5,321 nucleotides of DNA from Rhodocyclaceae bacterium (GTDB taxonomy: Bacteria > Pseudomonadota > Gammaproteobacteria > Burkholderiales > Rhodocyclaceae): positions 1 through 5,321 of the forward strand of contig JAUYFZ010000044.1 in the NCBI GenBank assembly GCA_030689585.1. The letters run 5' to 3'. The position numbers and the translations under genes are program-made. Shown one piece after another: positions 1-5,321 of the stretch (position 1 is its first letter; each line of letters begins with the position of its first letter). The notes below the pieces were generated by a model. It saw only the letters and a program-made list of their open reading frames with translations, searched no databases and had not been told where the DNA came from.

Positions 1-140
1 CGGTGTCAATCTCCCTCCCCTTCAAGGGGAGGGCTGGGGTGGGGATGGGGTTTTACGCGGAATTCTTCCCCCCATCCCCCTCCCCGCCTCCCCCTTGAAG
101 GGGGAGGAGAGCTGTGTTCCGACCGGACCTGAGTAGTTAC
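1..140 (+). mobile_element. MITE-like element A, copy 1 (left end cut by window)
   Basis: This is a non-coding palindromic element. Its right end reads TCCGACCGGACCTGAGTAGTTA (with one more C) at 118-140. Nearly the same end, TCCCGACCGACCTGAGTAGTTA, is seen on the minus strand at 847-868. Its left part, CGGTGTCAATCTCCCTCCCC at 1-20, matches the minus-strand reading of 1117-1136, CGGTATCAATCTCCCTCCCC. The two copies thus share both distinct ends and lie in opposite orientation. In the second copy this left part is preceded by TAACTACTCAGGT, so the present copy should begin about 13 bases before the window. No reading frame or transposase is present, so it would be non-autonomous. The family is not one I can name. 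Confidence 0.6.
11..109. repeat. G-rich double palindrome, copy 1
   Basis: Two hairpins face each other. The left one is CTCCCTCCCC-TTCAA-GGGGAGGG (11-33), followed by a G-rich run TGGGGTGGGGATGGGG (35-50). The right half mirrors this: a C-rich CCCATCCCCC stretch (71-80), then CCTCCCCC-TTGAA-GGGGGAGG (87-107). The whole can fold into a long stem, with 51-67 as the loop. The same layout recurs at 955-1078. No T-run follows either side, so I do not call it an intrinsic terminator. Confidence 0.8.
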
Positions 141-186
141 GTTGGGACTATCACCAAAGGCGGCGAGATTTGACTATGCTTGCCGG
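141..186. other. Short unique flank between element A and the intron 3' end
   Basis: On the minus strand this is the 3' exon side of the intron, beginning CCGGCAAGCATAGTC. It is 46 bp long and has no recognisable gene. It may be what remains of the intron's original target, but element A cuts it off at 140. Confidence 0.4.
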
Positions 187-259
187 GTCGCGGTAGGGAC
201 AGGAGTTACCCCCTGCCCCCCGCACAGATCCCTGCGAGCGGAACTACCGCACAAGGCTC
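187..259 (-). ncRNA. Group II intron domains V and VI
   Basis: Domain V (259-227) starts GAGCC and ends GGATC. It holds the catalytic AGC triad at 258-256, a GCGG/CCGC upper stem with a short TAGTT loop, and the usual two-base CG bulge on the 3' strand (236-235). The lower stem pairs except for one G-A opposition, and there is one U-U mismatch beside the bulge. Domain VI has an outer stem GCGG (223-220) with CCGC (193-190), an inner stem GGGGCAGG (219-212) with CCTGTCCC (203-196), and a loop at 211-204. The unpaired A at 194 is eighth from the 3' end, the standard lariat branch position. The intron ends in AC, as group II introns do. Confidence 0.85.
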
Positions 260-274
260 CTGCCTTGGGTAGAT

Positions 275-508
275 AACGTGATACAACATCGCCTGAGATC
301 CGTCTGACGATTCCACGTGCGCCGTTGATTTTCCATGCACCTGTTTCCGGCTCTGTGTCCGACAAGCGGGAATTTCTCCAGCACTTCCCTTGGCTACTCC
401 CCTTTTCTCCACCTCCTCCGCAGAACGGTCTTTGTTCGAAGGCTTCCTCGATACTATGGGAGTATCCGACTTCTCAACGACGTTGATGACAGGCTTGCGG
501 TTATTCAC
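275..508 (-). pseudogene. Remnant of group II intron reverse transcriptase/maturase (N-terminus only)
   Basis: About 78 codons remain of the intron-encoded protein. The visible N-terminal signature is VEKSDTPIV, then KPSNK, then VEKRGVAKG, then RTQSR, ending LYHV. From memory this matches the leader of intron maturases of the LtrA type, which continues from an LxHV motif into the reverse transcriptase domain. Here the frame runs straight from HV (near 275) into the domain V region. All reverse transcriptase motifs including YADD, the maturase X domain and any endonuclease are absent. The start is unclear: a GTG at 508 is in frame, whereas relatives I recall use an ATG nearer the EKSD motif. 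The same frame is open upstream to an ATG at 790, but that part is domain I-III RNA and is unlikely to be protein. The junction looks like an internal deletion. Confidence 0.75.
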
Positions 509-883
509 CTTCCCTGTCCCGCCCGCCACATTCACGGGCATCGTTGAGATCTCCCAGCTTCCGTGCAGATCGCTTCCCGACATGCGCAGGGTCTCCGACC
601 GCGCGGGATCAGAGCATGACTTGCGATTAACGCCATGCCCCATGTTGCCTTCCGAGAAAGTCAACTCCGTCGGCATCCCGATTTCTTGATTTCGCGGCTC
701 AATGGCTGGCCTGCCGGTTTCCCCTGCCAACGCTTCGCCCCACACCTCACGATGTGTAACGCATGACTCGGGGTCAGAATGATTCGCCATTTCTTTCCTG
801 TATTGAACTTACATCAACTACGATCTGCCGGCTTGCGCTGGCGCATTAACTACTCAGGTCGGTCGGGACACGTCCCTCCCTCC

Positions 884-892
884 CCTTGAAGG
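884..892. repeat. Target-site duplicate, left copy (CCTTGAAGG)
   Basis: This 9-bp sequence directly precedes element B and is repeated in direct orientation at 1110-1118. It is nearly self-complementary with an odd centre base. The direct match is 9 of 9 while the inverted match is only 8 of 9, which favours a true duplication over a mere extension of the inverted repeat. Confidence 0.6.
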
Positions 893-1109
893 CATTCCAT
901 TACCCATAAGTCGAAATAACTATATAGATCAATGCAATGCGCCACAGACCCAATCCCCTCCCCTTCAAGGGGAGGGTGGGGATGGGGTAAGAGTTGCACG
1001 ACATTTGTAACTGATTGAATTTACTTGAATCACACTTTCCCCATCCCCCTCCCAGCCTCCCCCTTGAAGGGGGAGGAGCTTCTGCCTTCGACTTATGGGT
1101 AATGGAATG
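893..1109. mobile_element. Small inserted element B with 23-bp perfect inverted ends
   Basis: The left end, CATTCCATTACCC then ATAAGTCGAA (893-915), is the exact reverse complement of 1087-1109, 23 of 23 bases. Complementarity stops just inside both ends. The element is flanked by the direct repeat CCTTGAAGG at 884-892 and 1110-1118, which reads as a 9-bp target duplication. The insertion point is the dyad centre of element A's palindrome. At 217 bp with no reading frame it is a non-autonomous, MITE-like element that would need a transposase in trans. Its interior carries the G-rich double palindrome at 955-1078. I do not recognise the parent insertion-sequence family from the ends. Confidence 0.7.
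955..1078. repeat. G-rich double palindrome, copy 2 (inside element B)
   Basis: The left half is CCCCTCCCC-TTCAA-GGGGAGGG (955-976) followed by TGGGGATGGGG (977-987). The right half is CCCCATCCCCCTCCC (1039-1053), then AGCCTCCCCC-TTGAA-GGGGGAGGAG (1054-1078). The halves closely match those at 11-109. The spacer is longer (988-1038) and unrelated, and the left half lacks the extra CTGGGG of copy 1. Finding it in two different hosts (element A and element B) suggests it is a repeat in its own right, perhaps genome-wide like REP sequences. Confidence 0.8.
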
Positions 1110-1118
1110 CCTTGAAGG
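1110..1118. repeat. Target-site duplicate, right copy (CCTTGAAGG)
   Basis: This is the right partner of the copy at 884-892 and immediately follows the inverted end of element B. Joining the flanks through a single copy restores an uninterrupted palindrome CTCCCTCC-CCTTGAAGG-GGAGGGAG, as expected for an empty site. Confidence 0.6.
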
Positions 1119-1210
1119 GGAGGGAGATTGATACCGACCTGAGTAGTTACGCTTGTCGAATGCTTATATTGAAAAACCGGAATTTGCGCATGTTTATCTG
1201 CCTTACTGCG

Positions 1211-1240
1211 TGTTTAGGAAAGACCGGGCATCGGTAAAAT
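1211..1240 (+). promoter_or_regulatory. Candidate promoter for glyQ operon
   Basis: TAAAAT at 1235-1240 matches five of six bases of the sigma-70 -10 box and sits about 30 bp before the glyQ ATG. The -35 position, TGTTTA at 1211-1216 with an 18-bp spacer, is a poor match. A second, weaker option is TTGAAA at 1169-1174 with a poor -10 near 1193. These are assigned by eye only. The operon may instead be transcribed from outside the window. Confidence 0.25.
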
Positions 1241-1270
1241 CGGCACTTTCGAGTTTTCCGTCTATTTGCC

Positions 1271-2155
1271 ATGAAGCCGACGTTTCAAGAAATCATTCTG
1301 CGGTTGCAGAATTACTGGAGTAATCAGGGGTGTGTTTTGTTGCAGCCTTACGACATTGAGGTCGGGGCGGGCACTTTTCATACGGCGACTTTCTTGCGGT
1401 CTTTGGGGCCGGAACCTTGGCGGGCGGCTTATGTTCAGCCTTCGCGTCGACCGAAGGATGGGCGTTACGGGGAAAACCCCAATCGGCTCCAGCATTACTA
1501 CCAGTATCAGGTGGTGTTAAAGCCATCGCCTTCCAATATCCAGGAACTTTATCTGGATAGCTTGCGGGCGTTGGGTATTGATACGGCAGTGCACGATATT
1601 CGTTTTGTCGAGGACGACTGGGAATCTCCTACCCTCGGTGCTTGGGGGCTGGGGTGGGAAGTTTGGCTCGACGGGATGGAGGTGACGCAATTCACCTATT
1701 TTCAGGAAGTGGGGTCGCTCCCCTGCCGTCCTGTGCTGGGGGAGATTACCTACGGTTTGGAACGGTTGGCCATGTATCTGCAAGGGGTTGAAAACGTCTT
1801 TGATCTTGTCTGGGCACCCGGTATCACTTACGGGGATGTGTATCACCAGAATGAGGTGGAGCAATCGACCTACAACTTTGAGCAGTCCAATGTGGAATGG
1901 TTGTTTGCCCAGTTTGGCCACTATGAATCCGAGGCCAAACGTTTGATGGAACTCTCCCTGCCGCTTCCCGGGTTCGAGATGGTGATGAAAGCCTCGCACA
2001 CCTTCAACTTGCTCGATGCCAGGGGCGCGATTTCCGTCACCGAACGGGCTGCCTACATCGGTCGCGTGCGGGCATTGGCGCGCGCGGTGGCCCAGGCCTA
2101 TTACGATTCAAGAGAACGGCTGGGGTTCCCGATGTTGAAAGGGGAAACACCATGA
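1271..2155 (+). CDS. glyQ: Glycyl-tRNA synthetase alpha subunit
   Basis: This is the catalytic subunit of the bacterial alpha2-beta2 glycyl-tRNA synthetase (class II). In the cytoplasm it activates glycine with ATP and, with GlyS, charges tRNA-Gly. The 294 residues are close to the family length of about 300. The N-terminal [12 protein letters not shown] and [17 protein letters not shown] (residues 5-37) are hallmark sequences. Class II motif 2 lies around [19 protein letters not shown] (54-72) and [13 protein letters not shown] (75-87). [21 protein letters not shown] block (113-132) follows, and motif 3 is [13 protein letters not shown] (157-169). The C-terminus is [13 protein letters not shown] (247-259). 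ATG 1271 is the first possible start: the frame is stopped at 1235-1237 and no other start codon lies between. No clear Shine-Dalgarno sequence precedes it. The stop overlaps the glyS start as ATGA, so the two subunits are probably translationally coupled. The gene looks intact. Confidence 0.98.
   Translation: MKPTFQEIILRLQNYWSNQGCVLLQPYDIEVGAGTFHTATFLRSLGPEPWRAAYVQPSRRPKDGRYGENPNRLQHYYQYQVVLKPSPSNIQELYLDSLRALGIDTAVHDIRFVEDDWESPTLGAWGLGWEVWLDGMEVTQFTYFQEVGSLPCRPVLGEITYGLERLAMYLQGVENVFDLVWAPGITYGDVYHQNEVEQSTYNFEQSNVEWLFAQFGHYESEAKRLMELSLPLPGFEMVMKASHTFNLLDARGAISVTERAAYIGRVRALARAVAQAYYDSRERLGFPMLKGETP
2139..2145 (+). promoter_or_regulatory. Ribosome binding site of glyS
   Basis: AAGGGGA lies six bases before the glyS ATG at 2152, inside the end of glyQ. 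It is the clearest Shine-Dalgarno-like sequence in the operon and supports this start over any internal one. Confidence 0.6.
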
Positions 2156-4161
2156 AAAACACCCTGCTCATCGAACTGCTGACGGAGGAATTACCTCCGA
2201 AGTCTTTGGAAAAGCTGGGGATAGCTTTTCGCGAACAGATGCAGAAATCCCTGTCCGAGGCGGGTTTCATTGAATCTTCCAATGGCGGACGTGGATTTGC
2301 GACACCGCGTCGGTTGGCGGTGCAATTCGAGGATTGTTTGAGCGTGCAGCCGGATCGTATGATCGAGAAAAAAGGACCTGCGGTCGCTTCCGGGGTGGAT
2401 GCCACGGGCAAACCTACCAAGGCATTGGAAGGTTTTTGTCGCTCGGCAGGCATAGCCTTTGAACAGCTTGAACAGGAAAATGGCTACTTTGTGGCGCGCC
2501 TTCAGAAAACGGGGGAGCCGTTGGAGGGGCCGTTGGCCGCCCTTGTGGAAGCAGCTCTCAAGAAACTACCCGTAGCCAAGGTGATGCGATGGGGAAGTGG
2601 CACGGCGCAGTTCGTTCGTCCGGTGCATGGATTGGTGATGCTGCATGGCGACAAAATTGTGCCCGGTGAAGTCTTAACGCTGGCCAGTGGTCGCACAACT
2701 CGTGGGCATCGGTTCATGAGTGCGGGCGAAATCGTTATCCATCATGCCAACGACTATGAATCCGTGCTGGAGAAGGAGGGGCGGGTGGTGGCCGAATTTT
2801 CGCGTCGCCGCGAAATGATTCGGGATCGGCTGGATACCGTGGCGGCAGGACGGGCCTGGCTTCAGGATGAAGGATTGTTGAACGAAGTGACGGCGTTGGT
2901 CGAATATCCAGCCGTCTATGAGGTGGGATTTGAACCGGAATTCCTCGCCGTACCGCAGGAATGTCTGATTCTGACGATGAAGGCGAATCAAAAGTATTTT
3001 CCGTTGATGGAAGGTCATCAACTGACAAACCGTTTTTTGGTGGTGTCCAATATGGACGTGGCGGATCCCTCGAACATCATCGAAGGAAATGCGCGGGTGG
3101 TGCGGCCTCGATTGGCGGATGCCCGATTCTTTTTTGAAACAGACAAGAAAACGCCACTGTCGGCCCGACTCGGCAAACTTTCCCGCGTGGTGTATCACAA
3201 CAAACTCGGCACACAGGGCGACCGGGTGGATCGTCTGGTGAAACGAGCCGCCACGATTGCCGGGCAGATTGGGGCCGACGTACTATGCGCTGAACGTGCC
3301 GCCTTGCTATCCAAGGCCGACCTTGTGACGGACATGGTGGGAGAATTTCCTGAATTGCAGGGCATCATGGGGCGTTATTACGCGTTGGCCGATGGAGAAA
3401 CCGCGGAGGTGGCGAAGACCATAGAAACCCATTATTACCCGCGATTTGCCGGAGATTCCTTACCGCAGGGGCCGCTGGCCTGTGCGGTGGCACTGGCCGA
3501 CAAGCTGGATGCCATCCAAGGATTTTTCAGTATCGGAGAAAAGCCCACGGGTGACAAAGACCCCTTCGGGCTGCGTCGTGCGGCCTTGGGCATCTTGCGC
3601 ATTTTGATTGAAACCCCGTTGCCGTTGTCGTTGGATTCCTTGATGGCGGAGGAAGAAGTGTTGACCTTCTTCTTTGATCGGTTGCGGGGCTATCTCAAGG
3701 ATCGTCACTTCCCGCCGAATGAAATCGATGCCGTGGTTTGTCAGCGACCCATGCGGTTGGACCGTCTGATGGATCAGATGGAGGCGGTTCATGCGTTTGT
3801 TCATTTACCGGAGGCGGCTTCTTTGGCGGCGGCGAACAAACGGGTGGCAAATATTTTGAGAAAGGCGGAAGAAGCCGGAGAAAGTTTCGATGATTCTGGA
3901 TTGACGACGGAGGAGGATCCCGCAGAATCTTCCCTGCGCGAGGCCTTGAGTGCTGTTCAACATCAAGCGGAGACTCGCTTTGCGGCAGGGGATTTCGCAG
4001 GGTATCTGGCTGCGTTTTCAGTGTTGAAAGAACCGGTAGATACCTTCTTTAGCGAGGTGATGGTGATGGTCGACGATCCAGCGATTCGCGTGCGACGGTT
4101 GGTATTGTTGCGGAAACTGCGCACGGCGATGAACCGGTTTGCTGACCTTTCCAAACTTTAG
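2152..4161 (+). CDS. glyS: Glycyl-tRNA synthetase beta subunit
   Basis: This is the large, mainly tRNA-binding subunit of the alpha2-beta2 glycyl-tRNA synthetase, working with GlyQ in the cytoplasm. It has 669 residues, slightly shorter than the E. coli protein (about 689). The start [13 protein letters not shown] (5-17) is the family signature, followed by ATPRRLA (50-56). A conserved block includes [11 protein letters not shown] (150-160), TTRGHRF (182-188), [10 protein letters not shown] (249-258) and [10 protein letters not shown] (274-283). The central HD-type part shows [20 protein letters not shown] (385-404), [10 protein letters not shown] (426-435) and ALADKLDAI (447-455), then [10 protein letters not shown] (467-476). 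The C-terminal stretch (about 560-669), with [10 protein letters not shown] and [10 protein letters not shown], is the DALR-type anticodon-binding domain. The ATGA overlap with glyQ favours balanced subunit output. No frameshift or missing block is seen. Confidence 0.98.
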   Translation: MKNTLLIELLTEELPPKSLEKLGIAFREQMQKSLSEAGFIESSNGGRGFATPRRLAVQFEDCLSVQPDRMIEKKGPAVASGVDATGKPTKALEGFCRSAGIAFEQLEQENGYFVARLQKTGEPLEGPLAALVEAALKKLPVAKVMRWGSGTAQFVRPVHGLVMLHGDKIVPGEVLTLASGRTTRGHRFMSAGEIVIHHANDYESVLEKEGRVVAEFSRRREMIRDRLDTVAAGRAWLQDEGLLNEVTALVEYPAVYEVGFEPEFLAVPQECLILTMKANQKYFPLMEGHQLTNRFLVVSNMDVADPSNIIEGNARVVRPRLADARFFFETDKKTPLSARLGKLSRVVYHNKLGTQGDRVDRLVKRAATIAGQIGADVLCAERAALLSKADLVTDMVGEFPELQGIMGRYYALADGETAEVAKTIETHYYPRFAGDSLPQGPLACAVALADKLDAIQGFFSIGEKPTGDKDPFGLRRAALGILRILIETPLPLSLDSLMAEEEVLTFFFDRLRGYLKDRHFPPNEIDAVVCQRPMRLDRLMDQMEAVHAFVHLPEAASLAAANKRVANILRKAEEAGESFDDSGLTTEEDPAESSLREALSAVQHQAETRFAAGDFAGYLAAFSVLKEPVDTFFSEVMVMVDDPAIRVRRLVLLRKLRTAMNRFADLSKL

Positions 4162-4167
4162 ACTGTC

Positions 4168-4710
4168 ATGAAGTCCACAAAACTCATCATTCTCGACCGC
4201 GACGGGGTCATCAATCACGATTCCGATCAGTACATCAAATCACCGGATGAGTGGCGGCCCATTCCCGGAAGTCTGGAGGCGATCGCCCGATTGACCCAAT
4301 GGGGATACCGAATCGTGGTGGCGACCAATCAATCCGGCATCGGTCAGGGGTTGTTTGAAATGGACACCTTGAATGCCATCCATGAAAAGATGATCAAGGC
4401 GGCCTCTCAGATGGGAGGGCGCATCGAAGCCGTTTTCTTCTGTCCGCATATCAACGGAGATGAGTGTGCCTGCCGCAAACCCAAGCCGGGCATGTTCGAA
4501 GAAATTGCGACGCGCTACAACATGAACTTAACCGGTGTGCCGGCCGTGGGGGATTCGTTGCGCGATCTTTTGGCCGCACGGGAGGCGGGGGCCAAGCCGA
4601 TGTTGGTTCTCACCGGCAAGGGGCGCAAAACGCAGGCGGATCCGGCCTTTCCTCCCGACACTCCTGTTTTTGCGGATCTGGCGGCGGCTGTGGCCAGCCT
4701 TGCAAAATGA
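4168..4710 (+). CDS. gmhB: D-glycero-beta-D-manno-heptose 1,7-bisphosphate 7-phosphatase
   Basis: This cytoplasmic HAD-superfamily phosphatase removes the 7-phosphate from heptose 1,7-bisphosphate on the way to ADP-heptose for the LPS inner core. It has 180 residues, normal for the family. HAD motif I is LDRDGVIN (9-16), with D10 the expected nucleophile and D12 the acid/base. Motif II is TNQSGIGQG (53-61). Motif III is in RKPKPGM (103-109), and motif IV is GDSLRD (128-133). A zinc-binding insertion typical of GmhB is complete: C92, H94, C100 and C102, with a short loop between the pairs. Histidinol-phosphate phosphatase (HisB N-terminal type) is the nearest alternative, but the length, zinc loop and neighbours favour GmhB. 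The start lies six bases after the glyS stop with no obvious Shine-Dalgarno sequence, so translation probably depends on ribosomes leaving glyS. Confidence 0.93.
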   Translation: MKSTKLIILDRDGVINHDSDQYIKSPDEWRPIPGSLEAIARLTQWGYRIVVATNQSGIGQGLFEMDTLNAIHEKMIKAASQMGGRIEAVFFCPHINGDECACRKPKPGMFEEIATRYNMNLTGVPAVGDSLRDLLAAREAGAKPMLVLTGKGRKTQADPAFPPDTPVFADLAAAVASLAK

Positions 4711-5321
4711 ACGGGGTGCGTTCATTCATCTTTCTTCTGGCGATGATGGTGACAACACCGGTTGTCGTGATGGGCCTGCTCTGCATTTTCTGGCTTCCGG
4801 CTCAAACGAGGCGACGATTCGTGATGCCTTGGGTTCGGATGGTGATGGGGCTGATTCGTCATGTTTTGCGAATCGATCATTGCGTATTGGGGGCGGAGCA
4901 TATTCCCAAGGAACCGTGCGTTATCTTTTGCAAGCATCAATCCGCCTGGGAGACGTTCGCGTTGCAAACCTTGTTTCCACAAACCGCCTTTGTTTATAAA
5001 AAAGAATTGCACTGGATACCCTTTTTCGGCTGGGGGTTGGCCCTGATGCCCTTTGTGGCCATTGATCGTTCTGCCGGACGGGTGGCATTGGCGCAAGTGG
5101 CCACTCGTGGGCAACAGCGGTTAAAGGAAGGGTATTCCGTCATCATCTTCCCGGAAGGTACTCGTATGGCCCCCGGACAGCGGGGGCGATACAAAGTGGG
5201 GGGAGCGCATCTTGCGGTGACAGCCCAGGTGCCGGTGATACCGGTCGCCCTGAATTCCGGCGAATGCTGGCCGAAAAATGCCTTTTTCAAGCGGCCTGGA
5301 CGGGTGACGGTCAGCATCGGC
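4707..5321 (+). CDS. plsC: 1-acyl-sn-glycerol-3-phosphate acyltransferase, PlsC family (3' end cut by window)
   Basis: This inner-membrane acyltransferase adds the second acyl chain to lysophosphatidic acid, giving phosphatidic acid for phospholipid synthesis; some relatives act on other lipids. The frame is open for 205 residues to the window edge, and a full protein is usually about 240-260. A hydrophobic N-terminal segment (about 6-31) is a likely membrane anchor. Acyltransferase motif I is KHQSAWE (76-82), an HX4E form in place of the more usual HX4D. A KKEL motif (98-101) and IPFFGWGL (104-111) follow. Motif II lies around FVAIDR (116-121), motif III is FPEGTR (148-153), and motif IV lies around VPVIPVALNSG (175-185). 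ATG 4707 overlaps the gmhB stop as ATGA, which decides the start. The symbol is by family; the exact acyl acceptor cannot be read from the sequence. Confidence 0.92.
   Translation, partial: MNGVRSFIFLLAMMVTTPVVVMGLLCIFWLPAQTRRRFVMPWVRMVMGLIRHVLRIDHCVLGAEHIPKEPCVIFCKHQSAWETFALQTLFPQTAFVYKKELHWIPFFGWGLALMPFVAIDRSAGRVALAQVATRGQQRLKEGYSVIIFPEGTRMAPGQRGRYKVGGAHLAVTAQVPVIPVALNSGECWPKNAFFKRPGRVTVSIG

Larger units (their letters stand above)
187..846 (-). mobile_element. Group II intron, truncated maturase ORF
   Basis: This is a self-splicing retroelement RNA, read on the minus strand. The 3' end is clear: a 33-nt domain V (259-227) followed by domain VI, with a bulged branch-point A at 194 and a terminal GAC at 187. 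The 5' end reads ATGCGCCAGC from 846, close to the GTGCG consensus. The stretch after it (CTGACCCCGAGTCATGCGTT, about 778-759) resembles, from memory, domain I of a common proteobacterial intron family. A maturase N-terminal stub follows, then domain V directly. The element is only about 660 nt, where intact relatives are roughly 2 kb, because nearly all of the reverse transcriptase is missing. It cannot move by itself. Splicing would need a maturase from elsewhere, and the 5' splice site is abnormal. A short intergenic copy with no host gene suggests a relic. The 3' end is certain to within a base or two, the 5' end less so. Confidence 0.82.
847..1149 (-). mobile_element. MITE-like element A, copy 2, interrupted by element B
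   Basis: The ends are inverted: TAACTACTCAGGTCGGT at 847-863 and its complement ACCGACCTGAGTAGTTA at 1133-1149. Taking out element B and one 9-bp duplicate (226 bp) leaves a unit of about 77 bp. That unit has a palindromic core CTCCCTCC-CCTTGAAGG-GGAGGGAG. The two arms differ internally: the left holds CGGGACACGTCC, the right ATTGAT. The same two arm types, in opposite order, bound the copy at 1-140, so the two copies are inverted relative to each other. There is no coding capacity. The left end abuts the 5' end of the group II intron; the right end lies about 120 bp before glyQ. Confidence 0.62.

Noticed and set aside
11..33. The G-rich hairpins as intrinsic terminators
   Set aside because: The stems are strong, but no run of T follows on either strand in either copy. 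Their repetition inside mobile elements explains them better.
355..370. GCTTGTC on the minus strand as the intron's EBS1 for a restored GACAAGC exon
   Set aside because: The match is seven bases, but it falls in the maturase ORF (the CRTQSR codons), not in domain I where EBS1 lies. It is probably chance.
335..689. Plus-strand open frames of 70 and 99 codons across the intron
   Set aside because: They lie antisense to the intron and its maturase remnant, show no recognisable motif and have no convincing ribosome binding site.
206..790. A 194-codon minus-strand open frame as a complete protein gene
   Set aside because: Most of it reads through intron RNA domains (I-III upstream, V and VI at the end). 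Only about codons 95-172 match a maturase leader, so it is annotated as a pseudogene remnant inside the intron.
11..1078. The repeats as a CRISPR array
   Set aside because: There are only two copies of the palindrome pair, far apart and with unlike spacing, and no regular repeat-spacer pattern or cas gene.
4722..5317. Minus-strand frames opposite plsC and the plus frame at 4535-4999
   Set aside because: These are shadows of the gmhB and plsC frames, which carry clear family motifs.

Overview
The window holds the start of a proteobacterial chromosomal operon, and the 1.1 kb upstream of it is packed with broken and nested mobile DNA. An outer-membrane (LPS-making) Gram-negative bacterium is indicated by a two-subunit glycyl-tRNA synthetase (glyQ, glyS) followed by a heptose-bisphosphate phosphatase (gmhB) and a lysophosphatidic-acid acyltransferase of the plsC family. 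From memory this gene order is common in Beta- and Gammaproteobacteria; I cannot place the genus. The coding DNA is moderately GC-rich by eye.

Positions 1-1150 carry no intact protein gene. Two copies, in opposite orientation, of an unnamed palindromic MITE-like element (called A here) lie at 1-140 (left end cut by the window) and 847-1149. Between them, on the minus strand, is a short group II intron (187-846). Its domain V and VI are recognisable, but its reverse transcriptase is reduced to an N-terminal stub. The right-hand A copy is interrupted by a second element (B, 893-1109) with perfect 23-bp inverted ends and a 9-bp target duplication at the centre of A's palindrome. B itself carries another copy of the G-rich double palindrome seen in the left A copy. 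The order of events can therefore be partly read: A was present, then B entered A.

Positions 1151-1270 are the glyQ leader, with a possible -10 box but no clear Shine-Dalgarno sequence.

Positions 1271-5321 are a tight plus-strand operon. glyQ overlaps glyS by 4 bp (ATGA), glyS and gmhB are 6 bp apart, and gmhB overlaps plsC by 4 bp (ATGA). GlyQ and GlyS form one alpha2-beta2 enzyme that charges tRNA-Gly. GmhB supplies the ADP-heptose route for LPS inner core. The PlsC-like protein makes phosphatidic acid or a related membrane lipid. The last gene runs off the right edge.

I found no previously undescribed protein system. The interest lies in the nested elements and the intron remnant.
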